The notes under the pieces: model-generated | Databases searched by the model: none | What the model was told of the DNA's origin: nothing | The model's input: the letters and a program-made list of their open reading frames with translations, nothing else | Position numbers and translations under genes: made by a program | In this document: in pieces, positions 46,925 to 58,846 of the stretch | Position numbering within the stretch: the first letter of the stretch is position 1 | Layout of the letters: the number at the start of each line of letters is the position of its first letter | DNA from: Gelatoporia subvermispora B | Lineage: Eukaryota > Basidiomycota > Agaricomycetes > Polyporales > Gelatoporiaceae | Assembly: GCA_000320605.2 (NCBI GenBank) | Contig: KB445812.1 | Coordinates: 1-64,000, forward strand | Reading direction: 5' to 3' | Length of the DNA: 64,000 bases

Positions 46925-47316
46925 CTGTAGTCGAGGTAATTATAACAAACGGTCACGTCACAGCCAGGGTTTGTTTTGTTAATGCAGTGAGATGTCATGT
47001 CACAATTGACCTCGTTTGTTAAGGGTCTGACCATGTCTCCCAGGGCTAAAATCCCTCGAACGCTCCCGGAACAGACAAATGTACTCTTCTGACCAAAATT
47101 TTCACTACAAGCTACCCAGAAATTGCAAGAGCTCCTCGTTTCCGCTCATTCTGGAGTGATTTTGTCGGTTTCGTGCTGTGTTATTGGCCATTTGTTAGCT
47201 ATGTCAGAGCCAAAGTTTGTAAAGGTCACATCACGTCGGAAGCCGTTTGTTATGGATTTGACCCATTTGTTAGGTCACACGGTCACACCCGTTTGTTATA
47301 ATTACCTCGACTACAG
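46925..47316. mobile_element. MITE with 28-bp TIRs and TA target duplication
   Basis: The left end (46925-46952) starts CTGTAGTCGAGGTAATTATA and continues AACAAACGG. The right end (47289-47316) is its perfect reverse complement. TA dinucleotides flank the element at 46923-46924 and 47317-47318, the target duplication made by Tc1/mariner-type (IS630) transposases. The 392-bp body encodes nothing. It carries at least five further copies of the subterminal motif TTTGTTA, in one orientation, at about 46975, 47018, 47193, 47248 and 47266. Perfect TIRs suggest recent movement. The mobilising transposase is not in this window. The superfamily is inferred from the TA duplication. Confidence 0.88.
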
Positions 47317-48735
47317 TACCACCATCTCGATCACTTTCCACCAAATCAATCGTGCCGAAGGCTTCCCGTTCATTCCGCTTCGGCGCCCCCACCTACGGCT
47401 CCTCTCGTTCCTTCCCCTTGTGTTGCACCGCTGCTCCGTGCACTGCTCTGACTTCCCGTGCACCGCACTGGTCTCGCTCGTCTACCGTTAAACTGACTGT
47501 TCAATATCGTGGATCTGCGTCTCCCGCCAGACTTCAGTCTTAGGAATACCTCCAGGCGGTTACCTATGGCGAACAGCAACAGGGCGGGCGGATTTGGCAT
47601 ATGAGATGCTTACGACGCACTCAGAAGCGCATTGCTCTAGTCCAGACGAGCTGTTCGCGGCCATTCGACGTAACTATGCCCTTGCCCCGTCTTCAGTAGA
47701 ACGGACCGTATGGGCATTTTCGTCGCTAGAAGGTCGCCGAGCAGTCTGTATAATGTACAGGGCCCTTTGACATCGTCAAATTTCACGGTGCTACTACAGC
47801 TGTTGACGTCTCTTTCCGTCCCCGGCCCAAGCTTGTTATCATCTTACACCTCTTATGGCTTGGCAGACGCTCTCCGATGTAGAATTGCCAATCTACCCGC
47901 AGCAGTTCCCTCGATCTCACTGGTGACATATTGTGATAGCTGCTACTTTGATGTCCACTACACCGTACAGCTCATCATTGTGCATTTGCACCTCAGGCAC
48001 ACGCGGTCATTCCATTCTGATCACTATAGATACGGCGGAGGTTTCTCACACAGCGGCTCGATAACGTCTATACATATAGCATTGGCATTGTGTCAAACGT
48101 GCTGTTGAGCTCCCTATTGTGCTTGCGCCCCAATGGCCTCGCTATTGGAAAGGACTTGTTTGTGGGCTTTACGCTGCATACGATGGTCACCTCAACTGAT
48201 ATGTCGACATCCCAACATTAACGAACGAGGCGCCAACGGCCCTGACGTCTGATTGTCATTGTGGGATGTTCCTGCATTGGCGCTAGGTGTTGCAGCGTTG
48301 GCGCCATCCGTTCAAGTCATTCGTCGACTCTATTCTCAGCTGTCTACTTTGTCTCATCATTTGCGGTGCCCACGCGGATCAAATGGCCACTCACCATGCG
48401 ATTCCTAGATGCGTTTCTCTGGTATTGTTGACGACTCCTAATACCTTCAACTGCTGACTGCGCATAGCGTCCAATCGGCGACCAGTTCACTAAGGAATAT
48501 CGAACGTCAATAAGCCTACCTAGTTCAGGCAACAGAGCCATTGACATGGCTTATCTACGCCCTGCAATTCGCCACTAGTTTGGGGATGCGCACGCTCTAT
48601 GTGCGCTATTCCGAGACGCTCATAGGCCGCTTGGAATCCTAATATCAAATCGACCCTCTTGTCGCTTAGCGTCGAAATGACATGAGATAGACTTCCAGAG
48701 ACGCATGTGCTCCTGTCATCTCCTACTCCAGTCGC

Positions 48736-48743
48736 TATATATA
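48736..48743 (+). promoter_or_regulatory. TATA box of the OPT gene
   Basis: TATATATA lies 54-61 bp before the ATG at 48797, a normal spacing for a TATA-driven, regulated fungal gene with a short leader. Confidence 0.55.
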
Positions 48744-48796
48744 CATAACATGCTCGTCTCACGCCGTTCAAGGGCCCCCCCTTCCTTGTGACTAAC

Positions 48797-51700
48797 ATGG
48801 CAGAACCCATCGACCAGTTGCCAGTCTATGCGCAAGAGAAGCACGTCTCCGACGATTCCGTCCCGGAGAAGCTCGCCAGTGACACCGATGTCTCTGTTGA
48901 TGATGCTCAGATGGCGAAGGAAGTTGAGGAGTTCGAGGAGCGCCTCCAGAACGATGAGGCCGCCGACGAGGAGTACCTTGTCGAGGAGGCCTACGAAGTT
49001 GCCATCAAGGTAACATCACCTCCTTGCCTCTTTCTCTACCTTGACAAGACGTACACACTCACGAGATATTCATTATTTAGGTCTTATCGACCAGGGACGA
49101 CCCTGAGCTGCAGGCCAACACCTTCAGAACATGGTTTCTCGGTCTTGGCTTCTCGGCTTTTGGAGCGTGAGCCCATTCTTTTGCACGGAATTTCAGACGG
49201 CAAGCTTACCGCCGTCTACAGTGTCCTGGCGCAGATCTACTACTTCAAACCCCAGACCATCAATGTATCGACACTCTTTCTTCTCATCCTCACGTACTGG
49301 TTCGGTCAGGCGATGCACGCCGTCTTACCGGATAAAGGCTTGTTCCGTTTCCTCAACCCGGGGCCCTTCAATAGTAAGCTTGACGGCCGGTATACCATCA
49401 TTTGATGTCGACTCAACTGCTATCATCATAGTTAAGGAGCACGTCGCCATCATTATCATGTCTTCAACGGCTGCCACCTCTGCCGTCGCCATTCAGGTGA
49501 TCTCCGTTCAGGATTGTGAGTGTCGCGCACGTGAAATTGTCAGACAGATATTGATCAGATGTCGTTAGTATATTACAATAACAAAGTGAATCCTGGTATT
49601 GCGATCTTCACTCTTATTGGATCGCAGCTACTTGGATATGGCTATGCTGGCCTACTTCAAGACGTCCTAGTCAAGCCGACAAAGTGCTTCTGGCCGATCA
49701 ATAGTATGTGCGATGATTATGGACGACTCCTTCTACATTTCTCATCCTGCTACGTACAGTCTCAATTGCCAATCTCTTTCAGGCATTGCATTACGACAAC
49801 CAGATGACCTCGAAGCGTGTCCGTCTTTTCTGGATGATCTTTATAGGCATCTTCTGCTGGGAGATTATTCCGCAGTGTAAGTGTCGTTATCGCAGACAAC
49901 ACTTTTCCCTTGACTGATCTGGCTTCCACCCTATATCGCATGGTGCTGTGCTTGTCCATAATGTGTGGATTTTCCAGGGATCTTCCCGATACTCACTGGC
50001 ATTTCGATCTTCTGCCTGGCGGACAACCACAGCACTGTAGTGCGCAACATCTTCGGTGGCGCGAGCAATAACGAGGGCATGGGTCTCCTCGCGTTGTGCC
50101 TGGACTGGAACCTCATCACCAGTCAATGGCTCTACAACCCACTCTGGCTGCAGATCAACCAGGACATCGGTATCTTCTTCACGTACATCCTGATGGCCGC
50201 CGTGTACTACGGTAATATATGGAACGCTAAGCAGTTCCCCTTCATGTCCCAGGCCATCTTCGCCTCAAATGGCTCACAGTACAACCAGACTGCACTCCTA
50301 ACTAACGGGCGGTTCGATCCCGAAAAGTATGCAGAGCTCGGTGTGAGTTCCCAGACATGCCAATTCAAATTCGACTGCTCATGTAGCGTAATGTATAGCC
50401 TGCGTGGTTTTCCGCGACAAACGCGCTGTACCTCATTACTTCGAACCTCTCCCTTGGCGCTGTCTTCACCCACGTTCTGCTGTGGCATTGGAATGACCTC
50501 AAGCCCTTTGTTATCGCGCTCAACCCGTGGAACAAGGAAGAGTATCTCGTGCACGATCCACACTACGAGAAGATGAAGGCATACAAGCAGATCCCACGCT
50601 GGTGGTACTTCGTCGTGCTCGGTGTTGCGTACGCCATTGCCCAAGCGAGTATGTGTTAGGCATTTCGTGCGTGACGGGTTCGATCTGACGGGTCGACAGC
50701 GAACTATACTGGTCACTCCGGCATGCCGTGGTGGACATTGACGATACTCATCATCATCTCGTTTATATTCTGTGCGCTCTACGGAACGCTCGCCGCCGTT
50801 ATCGGTTTCTACGAGTTCACATCATCGGGAACGGGCTTCTTCCAGATGATCACCGCGTACATCCTTCCTGGCCAGCCCGTCGCGAACATGTACGGCGCGC
50901 TCTACGGACAACACCCAATGATCCAAGGTATTGCGTTCTTGCAGGACCTGAAACTTGGTCAGTACGTCAAGCTTGCGCCGCGTGTGACCTTCTGCATGCA
51001 AATGGCCGGTACCATCGTCGGCGCTATTCTCAATTGTGAGTGGATGGCCCCTGCACCTAGAACCAACACTGACCCCTTCGCCCTGGGATGCAGACATCAT
51101 GATGTTGTCGATCATCAACGCTAATCGCGAAGCACTGTTGTCTATATCTGGCACCCGGTGAGTCTTGAAAGATGTCTGTGTGTCTGAACTGCAGCTGATT
51201 GCCGCGCGCGTAGTCTTTGGTCCGGTCAGAACGCGCAACAATACAACTCCAACGCTATCTCGTGGGGCGCGCTTGGTCCGGAGATGTTCGGACCTCACGC
51301 GACGTACAAGATGGTGCCCATCTCACTCGCGATCGGTGTCTTCATGCCGTTCGTGTTCTGGATTCCGCACAAGATCTGGCCTAAGGCGGGTCTGGAGAAC
51401 TTCAACACGTCGATCATCATGCAGTATTCCTGCGTTCTCTCTGTCGGAATTAACACACAAATCAACCCTGCCATGGCCATTGGTATCTTGTCGCAGTGGT
51501 TTGTGCGGAGACGTTACCCACGCTGGTTCACGAAATATAAGTACGTGCTGCAATCGAACTGATGTTACGAGGCAATTCTAACAGTTTGACGCTTTGCAGC
51601 TACATTGTCGCTGCCGCTTTGGACGGTGGAACCCAGATTATCAGCTTTATCCTCAACTTTGCCGTCTTCGGAGCATCAGGGACAGCGCACACTTTTCCAC

Positions 51701-51827
51701 AGTGGTGGGGCAACGGTACATCTTCCTGTGTTTTCTACTTCATGGCAGAGCTTATGCTGACGAGTCACATCAGACTTTAATCTATCCGCCGACCGTTGCG
51801 CGGCACCGGATAACTGAGCTGTGCTGA
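48797..51827 (+). CDS. OPT-family oligopeptide transporter
   Basis: About a dozen exons; the first is 48797-49009, followed by a 71-bp intron. The acidic cytoplasmic N-terminus leads to the family entry DDPELQANTFRTWFLGLGFS. Hallmarks follow: YFKPQTINVS, PGPFN, then NPGIAIFTLIGSQLLGYGYA and GLLQDVLVKPTKCFWP, FPILTGISIFCLADNHSTVV, GASNNEGMGLLALCLDWN, PRWWYFVVLGVAYAIAQ, GQPVANMYGALYG, LKLGQYVKLAPR, WGALGPEMFG, and NPAMAIGILSQWFVRRR with FPQWWGN. The segment NPGPFN and the GQNAQQYNSNAISWG region match fungal Opt1-like proton-coupled importers of tetra- and pentapeptides or glutathione. The C-terminus (AYADESHQTLIYPP, stop at 51825) depends on an intron with a CAGAG acceptor. The usual SPYPEVR motif at the N-terminus is degenerate (EAYEVAIK). 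No break found. Confidence 0.9.
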
Positions 51828-54800
51828 TCTTCATGACAATTTCTACTTCTGTATTATAGGGAGATTCTAAAGCTGGAATCTTCGGCTTGTTGAAGCGCAA
51901 GGAATAGACCGAGAGTAATGTCTTCAACGCGCTTGACGTAGATTCAGGTGGATATACGGAACCATGATAAGTGATAGCTTGAATTCAGGCTACCTTGAGC
52001 GTGCACAGAAGTATGGGGTGACGAACGTGATCGAGAAGACTACGACGGATCCCATGAATATCGAAGATGTTGACTTCGTTAGCAGGCTACTTGAAAGATG
52101 CATTAGAACTCACATCCTTCACCCATTTTCAAAGTCAGCAACAATCTACATGTGAAATAGACCATCATACACGAGATACTCTGTGCTTGCAGCGTCGCAG
52201 AATTTGAGTGGCCGCCTTAGCAAGGAGACAAATACTCTACGACATCGTCGAAGAGCAACAATTTGGACAGTACTGTATGAATGTGAAGCCGAGCGGCGTC
52301 TCAACATAGAGTTTATGATAACGCCTTCTATAACGACTCAAGCTCGGCTTCCATTCGTCGGTAACGTGTGTATAACAGGCGCATCCGCGATGAAGGAAGC
52401 TCCAGTTGAGGATATCTCTCTGAAAATGTTCCTATAGCGCGCAACATATACCAACACCGACCTAATAGTTTCGGCTTCAGAAGGTGCAGTCGAAACGAAG
52501 CACGTTCTGCCGCAGAATGTTAGATTACCAACATGCCAAGAAATCGCGGTAAATCGGTTCTGCGTTAGGTGGGTATATCATTGACAATTTCTTTGTCTGA
52601 CCTCGGTTGTGAAGGTAGCGCACCGCAGTCATGGCCACGGGGATGAAGCTGTAAAGTCCAAGACAGAAGCAAGGAAACAATAACCACGGCTGATTGCGAT
52701 AATATGAATCACTGAGAAAGACCCTGCACATGGCTAATTCCATCTCGAAAGCCTACGAACTCAACTTGAAGAGTTTCCAGGAGTCGGTCGATGGTACACA
52801 CACAGACCGACAAGATGGGTACAAGACCCGCCTCTAGCTGTCACTATATTGCGCCGCTTGAAGAAAATACAAGTAGGGTTTGAATATCCGATGGCCTGAA
52901 GCAAATCGCCGCTCTCGCTGCAGAATTATGTCCAGGAACATGTCTTCAGTGAAGGAAGCGGCAATGGAATGCTTCGCGAAGGTCAATATCAACGTTCAAC
53001 TGAGATAACTAATTGTCTCCTGAACGCATACGCAATACAGCCTCGAAGAATTTACCACGAGGCTGGGTGTCTTGGGTACCACGTAACATCGGTGCCCTAT
53101 AGCGGACGACCTGTACAACAGTCAAGTTAATGGTGGTGAACGCAGCGACGGTGGCCCCAGGGACGCATCATCACTCACAACTGGATCACTTGCAGTATCC
53201 TGACATTCTATCAGACCAAAACGGCACTCATAGACGTGGCAAAGGATACGGAACGAACAGGAAAAAACTGAACATCCGCATGAATAACTCTGTTGAGCGA
53301 GCGACAGCGTAACCTCTCCGTATGTTGAGGTAACCTCCGAGCATCGTGGCCAACGTCACATTGCGCGGGTCAACCACCTAGGCCAAGGTATAACGGGATA
53401 TGCATGATACCATGCGGCTGCAACGAGACCACGGGGCATAGACCTGAACGGTTTCAGAGGTAAGCTCTTCTCATATCAGGGACCTGGCAAGGTGAGTATA
53501 GACAGGGGGATTGACGGAAGGTCGAGGACCTGCAATAACCGTTGAAGGGCACCTCGAAGACGCTGACTTCTGGCTACGATCGGGCACTGAACGACAACTA
53601 GTGCTGTTCTCATGCTCAGAAAGAGCGGCGCAGCGCAGACGACACTTGTGATATTCGTGCGCGTACTCGTGGTCGCGGTGTGCCATAGATGACACCCCCA
53701 CGGGAAGGGTGACTCACTCGTGGTGGTCTACAACATGTGTGAGCACCACGAAGATCACTAGAGGAAGCCGGGTCCCACAGAAGAACACTGCTTACCCCGT
53801 CCGTCTACCCTCTGGCCTCTGCACAACATAGCCTGAGCCTGCTGCACCAGGCCCAGATCCCACACTTCGCCGCATGCCGCCCGCGGTGGGCGCCCAAGAA
53901 GCTAGGTATTGCACATCAGTTACCATGCTCATCCTCAATCTCCGTACGTCCATGCACGCGCAACGTCGAGACGAAGGAAGACGAGCCCGCCTGCGGTTAC
54001 TACCGCACGCCACCATGCCGCCACGCCACCGATCCGCGCCTTGGCGGACGTGCCAAGTCCGCAGGTCGTTCGTCGGTCTTGACGGCGTCTTCAGTATATT
54101 TCTGCATCGGTACGTTGGTGTGAGAGGTTCAACGTCGACGGAGGTGAAATTGTGGGTCGTCGCTGCGGGCCGTGACAGACATGCGTGAATCTGACCGAGT
54201 GAATGTGTAAGAAAGGAATGGAAATGGTTGCCAAGCCGTCTCAACTTCGATGTCGGAGCTGGAGACACTCGAGAACCGGAAGCTCATTTCCGGCAGCACG
54301 CGACCTGGTCGTGGGGTGAGCCCCTTCAGAAGGAGCGTCTTCGGTCGCCGCCGGCACGGACGAAATCTCCGGGTCTCTTGCGACAGCCACACACGCTCAA
54401 TGCCGGATACGCCTCAGGTATGCGGACAAACATCGGCAGGGCTCGTCCTCTACAGTGTAACAGGGTCAGTTGAGCAGCAGTGCGTAGGATAGTTACGTAC
54501 CAATTAATCCGCCTCGTATCGTGCTCATGTCCGAAGTCGAGCATCCCTCAGCGAATGAGGCTAAGCAGTATGTCGAGACGCACCCGAGAGCCTTCCGCGA
54601 CGATATACCGTCGGCAATCCTCCTCGCAAACGAGGTTCCAGCCAAGCATGGCCGCGTCCGAGATCAGCGGTGGAGCGATCGCTCAACGTTGATCCTGGTG
54701 CCTTCGGAGGCGAATGCGAGCTTTCATAGACTTGCGTGCAGCCTCCAAGTGCAACACACACGTACGGCCGAAATCAAATAGCCGCACGCTCCCGCATTTC

Positions 54801-55492
54801 CGGCCGGAGTTCTCTGAAGCGGCGTGTCGTGAACATACGTGCGATAGGAGATACTCGGAGGACGCACCAGCTTATGCCGAAGGCTTCGTTGTGTCGGCCG
54901 TCGGACGCAGAGCGCACCGAGCCCGTCGACAATGCACAATTCACCCTTAAAGATGGAATGAAGGGCTTTGGGCTCCTTTTTCGCAAGACAGCCGAGGCAG
55001 ACCGCAGTACGCTGCAAGAAGCCGAGTGAGCCCGCGAGAAAGCAATTTGAATTTGACGACTTACACTGCGGATGACATGTACTGTATACACTTATTTACT
55101 CATCACACCTCGCGACCGTAAAAATTGTAGAGCACACACAATTCATCATCTCTATTGTATATCTAATGCAACGTCTCGTATTAATTTTGTGTTCGTAAAG
55201 GTACTGAATAAATCGTCTGCAGCCCTACAGGCGTAATTACGGGATACTACCGCGCGTCATGAAAAGCGGGACGAGTCATTATAGAAGAACAAGGAAAACA
55301 GTGCGCGAACATACATCCGATCGCCCGACGCAAGACAAAACAAAGGACAGTTAAGCAGGTGCACGAGGTATGGGGTTAACCAGAGAAGGTATGGGCGATG
55401 GAGAATGGAGATGGGGAGGGGAGGGGATGCACCACGACAACCGCCTTTGCTGATTACGGGGACGAACGTACAGGTATAGAGAGCGCGCCAAT
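51828..55492. other. Gene-poor stretch between OPT and PMA1
   Basis: It contains the OPT 3' UTR, the diverged repeat copy B (52550-53770) and the PMA1 3' region (about 55.1-55.49 kb). Between 54250 and 55030 the plus strand has plausible short exons, such as MSELETLENRKLISGSTRPG, ending at a GTGAGC donor, and a segment with DNAQFTLKDGMKGFGLLF. I could not link them, so a small gene there is possible but unproven. Confidence 0.4.
52550..53770. repeat. Diverged repeat copy B (pairs with 44510-46085)
   Basis: It has the same order of landmarks as copy A: TAGGTGGGTATATC near 52566, AATACAGCCTCGAAGAA near 53035, TAACCTCT...ACCTCCGAGCATCGTGGCC with AACG near 53310-53350, GGCCAAGG...CGGG near 53380, GCTGACTTCTGG near 53560, and TGAGCACCACGAAGATCACT with AGAGGAAGCC near 53740-53768. 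One minus-strand piece (52525-52743) encodes a hydrophobic segment, LLFPCFCLGLYSFIPVAMTA, so the ancestor may have been a membrane-protein gene. Confidence 0.55.
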
Positions 55493-58400
55493 CTATGCGG
55501 CCTGTCTAGAGGGGTTGCGAGCGAGGACAGTGCCAGTGCGCTGGGCCTGGATGCTGCTGAAACGCTGGAGCTCCTCAGGCTTCATGGAAACCTTTTGGCC
55601 GAAGCCGACCTTGCGAGCGGCGCGGCGGATGAACGAGACACGGTTGGAGTACAGAGATTCGTGAATGGAGGCAGCGCGCGACTGAGTGCGAGTGATCGGA
55701 ACGCCAGACTGCTTGGTCTGCTGAGCGAGCTGAGCTTCGTGGCGAGCACGGAGGGACTTGATGATCGTGGCCTTCATCGCGAACTTGATAAGGTCGAGAG
55801 GGAAGAACCAGATGATGTTCTGAGCGTGAACGGGTCAGCAACGGAGACGATGAATAAGATACCAAGGTTACATACCCAGACCCAGACAATACCAATCCAG
55901 CCACCAGAGATAGCGTGAATGTTCGTGAAGCCCCAGTTAGCGTACGCGGCAATGATGGAGGAGACGAGCTGAGCAATGCAGAAGGCGAAGAACAGGGCGA
56001 AAGACGGGCGCTCCATGAAGAAGAAGCCGTGCGAACGGGTGACGAAGATGAGGGCCTGCGAGATGATCGCAACCTGGAGGTAGACAATCATGTGCAGCTG
56101 AGGGTCGTTGTGGTCGATGGCCATGGTGGCGCCGTTCGTGAGCGTAACACCGAACTTGTCGTAGAAGAACGTGGTCTTGATGATGATCGCAACGAGCGCA
56201 ATCCTATGTAACGGGTAAGCAAGCCGTCAACGACGAAGAACAAGTAGTGACAACTTACGTCGACGCGGTGAGGTAGATACCGTACGCAACAGCGAACGAG
56301 AAGATCTCCGCAAGATCCCAACTATCCGGGGTCAAGGACGGGAGCACGCGGTCAACGGAGAGGGTCATGATGGTACCGTCGTTGAGCAGGGCGATGATCA
56401 GGACCATGAACGGCGGGAAGTCGAACTTGAACGCGAACGCAAGGATGGCGAAGCAGACAACGATACGGATGGTGACGGCGCATGCGTAGATGGAGTAGTT
56501 CCTCATACGCTGGAAGATGACACGCGAACCACGGATGGCATGGACGATGGTGGAGAGACCGGGTTCAGTTAAAACGATATCGGCGGCACCACGAGCAGCG
56601 TCGGTAGCACCTTCGACAGCGATACCGACGTTGGCACGAGATAGGGCAGGGGCGTCGTTGGCACCGTCACCAGTCATGGCGCAAAGGTGGCCGAGACCCT
56701 GCAGGCGCTTGACGATCTCGTACTTGTGCTCGGGGAAGACACCAGCGAAACCGTCAGCGTCGAGGATCATCTCGTCGAGGTTGGCAAAGCGGGAGCCGGG
56801 CTCGGGGCCGTCCTTGAGAACCTTGGCGGGGTACATGTGGTCGCCGAGACCAAGACGACGACCAGTCTCCTTAGCGATGGCAAGCTGGTCACCGGTGACC
56901 ATCTTAACCTTGACACCGAGGAGGAGCGCATCGTCGATGGTCTGCTTGGTGTCCTCACGGGGCGGGTCGAAGATGGGAAGGAGACCGATGAGCTCGAAGC
57001 CGTTACCCTCACCCTCGGGGTCGTCACCATCAACCTCCTCGTACGCGACAGCGAGAGCACGAAGACCACGAGCGGCGAACTCCTCGACGTCGGCCTCGAG
57101 CTTGTTCTCGAGCTCCTCGGTCTTGTTGCGCGAGCACAGCTCAATGATGATACCGGTCATACCCTTAGTGACACGCTTGAGCTTGCCCGAAGACTCCTCA
57201 CGGTAGGTGATCTCGGTACGCTTGTCGACGGGGTTGAAAGGCTTGAAGTCAAGGAGGGTGATACCGGCGCGAGCGCGAGCAGGGTCGTCGAGAGAAGCGA
57301 CAACGCAAGTGTCGATGGCGTCCTGGTTCTCCGTGCGGGAGGCGTAGGCGGCGAGCAGGATGACATCTTCAATGGAGAAGGGGCCGTAGATACGGATGGT
57401 CTCACGGTCGATGGTCAGCTTGTTGGTGGTGAGCGTACCAGTCTTGTCGGAGCAAAGAATGGTGACGGCAGCCAACTCCTCGATAGCGGTGATACGGGTG
57501 ACGATGGCCTTGTACTTCGCGAGCTGCTGCGCGCCGACGGCGAGCGTGACCGAAAGGACAGTGGGCATGGCAATCGGGATACCACCGATCAAGAGCACCA
57601 GGATGTTGTCGAGACCACGACGGTAGTTGTAGCGGAAGCCGGCGTACAAGCAGAAGATCTCGGCAATGACGAAGATACCGATGGAGACGAGACAGAAGGA
57701 ACCAATCTGGGCGAGAATCTTCTGCAAGTGACCGGTGGTGTCATCGTCCTGACCGACGAGCGAGGCAGCACGACCGAAGAAAGTGTTGGCACCAGTGGAG
57801 ATGACGACACCCTCGGCCTCACCCTGCTTACAGGTGGAACCACTGATGGCGAAGCCGGTGTTAACTCCGAAATCAGAACAAACGCGACAAAAGAACTCAC
57901 GAGAAGCACTGGTCACCGTTCTTCTTGCCCTGCGGGAGCGACTCACCAGTCAGAGCAGCCTGGTCGATGGAGACGTTGATGGCCTCAGTGAGACGACAAT
58001 CGGCGGGGACAATGTCACCAATCTTGAACGCGATCATGTCACCGGGCACGAGGTCCGCCGACTCGATCTCGCTCCACGAGCCGTTACGCTTGACCTTGGC
58101 CTTGGGGGCGAGCGAGTCCATGAGCGCCTTGACCGCGTTACCGGCGTTGCGCTCTTCGTAGAAACCGATGGCCGAGTTGATGAACAAGAGCAGGACGATA
58201 CCGACGAAATCCTCCCAGTCCGGCGGGCGGTGCTCGCCGTTGGAGAGGACGATAGCGACGAGGGCCGCGCCCTCCATAACCCAGGAGAGCGGGTTCCACA
58301 TGAAGCTGAGGAACTACGGACCGCATTTAGCCAGGGGCGCCTAACGTAGGAATGAATTTGACAACATACCTGGAGGAAGGCGTTCTGCTCCTCTGACTCG

Positions 58401-58846
58401 AGCCTGTTAGGACCGAACAACTCCAGGCGACGTTGAGCCTCCTCAGAGGAGAGACCGTTCTCGTCACACTGGAGGAGCTTGAAGACATCGTCGACGACGA
58501 TAGTCTCGAGATCGACTTTATCCTTATCGTAGAGGTCCTCCGCCTTCAGTTGAATCTGAAACAGTAGATGTCAGCCGCTGTCGCGGTCAGGAACGACGAA
58601 AGACGCGTTACTCACCTGAGACATGTCCACCTTTGCATCTGGGAAAAATTGCGTCAGAGGCGTTAGAGACGCGCGCACGAGAAAAGCGCTGGTTCAACTT
58701 ACGGGTAGCTTTCTCTTCTTCATGACCGAAGTCCTTGTACTCCCTCTTCTTCTTTTCGGGCTCTGGGGTGGGGTAGCCGAATGGTTTGTGTCCTTGACCG
58801 GCTCCTGAGTGGAGCCGGCCTCCTTCTCAACGTTTGGATCCGACAT
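55493..58846 (-). CDS. PMA1: Plasma-membrane H+-ATPase (P3A-type) PMA1
   Basis: Exons 58703-58846, 58616-58638, 58370-58555, 57901-58313, 56259-57842, 55876-56203 and 55493-55819 give the full pump. Motifs include the basidiomycete N-terminal block [14 protein letters not shown], actuator TGES ([12 protein letters not shown]), phosphorylation site CSDKTGTLT, the nucleotide-domain segment KGMTG, and hinge [13 protein letters not shown] regions include [16 protein letters not shown] and [18 protein letters not shown]. The regulatory C-terminus ([17 protein letters not shown], then [10 protein letters not shown]) ends NPSRQAA. It exports H+ with ATP and energises nutrient carriers. In exon 1 the start codon and the conserved REYKDFG block are in different frames. 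They meet only with a 38-nt intron (donor GTCAAG) or one extra base in the C-runs near 58765-58773 (G-runs on the plus strand). I take this as an assembly slip or odd intron, because everything downstream is perfect. Confidence 0.93.

Larger units (their letters stand above)
44000..48796. other. Gene-poor stretch with relics, microsatellite and a MITE
   Basis: No intact gene is visible. About 44.5-46.1 kb matches 52.5-53.8 kb at moderate identity (see repeat entries). A pyrimidine microsatellite lies at 46441-46518 and a MITE at 46925-47316. The rest (47.3-48.7 kb) has only short open frames. The OPT promoter, with a TATA box near 48736, lies at the right end. Confidence 0.5.

Noticed and set aside
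54228..55029. Possible small plus-strand gene
   Set aside because: Short plausible exons exist but I could not join them with phase-consistent introns or recognise a family.
56687..57979. 430-residue plus-strand open frame opposite PMA1
   Set aside because: Antisense of strongly codon-biased PMA1 sequence; the minus strand encodes all P-type ATPase motifs.
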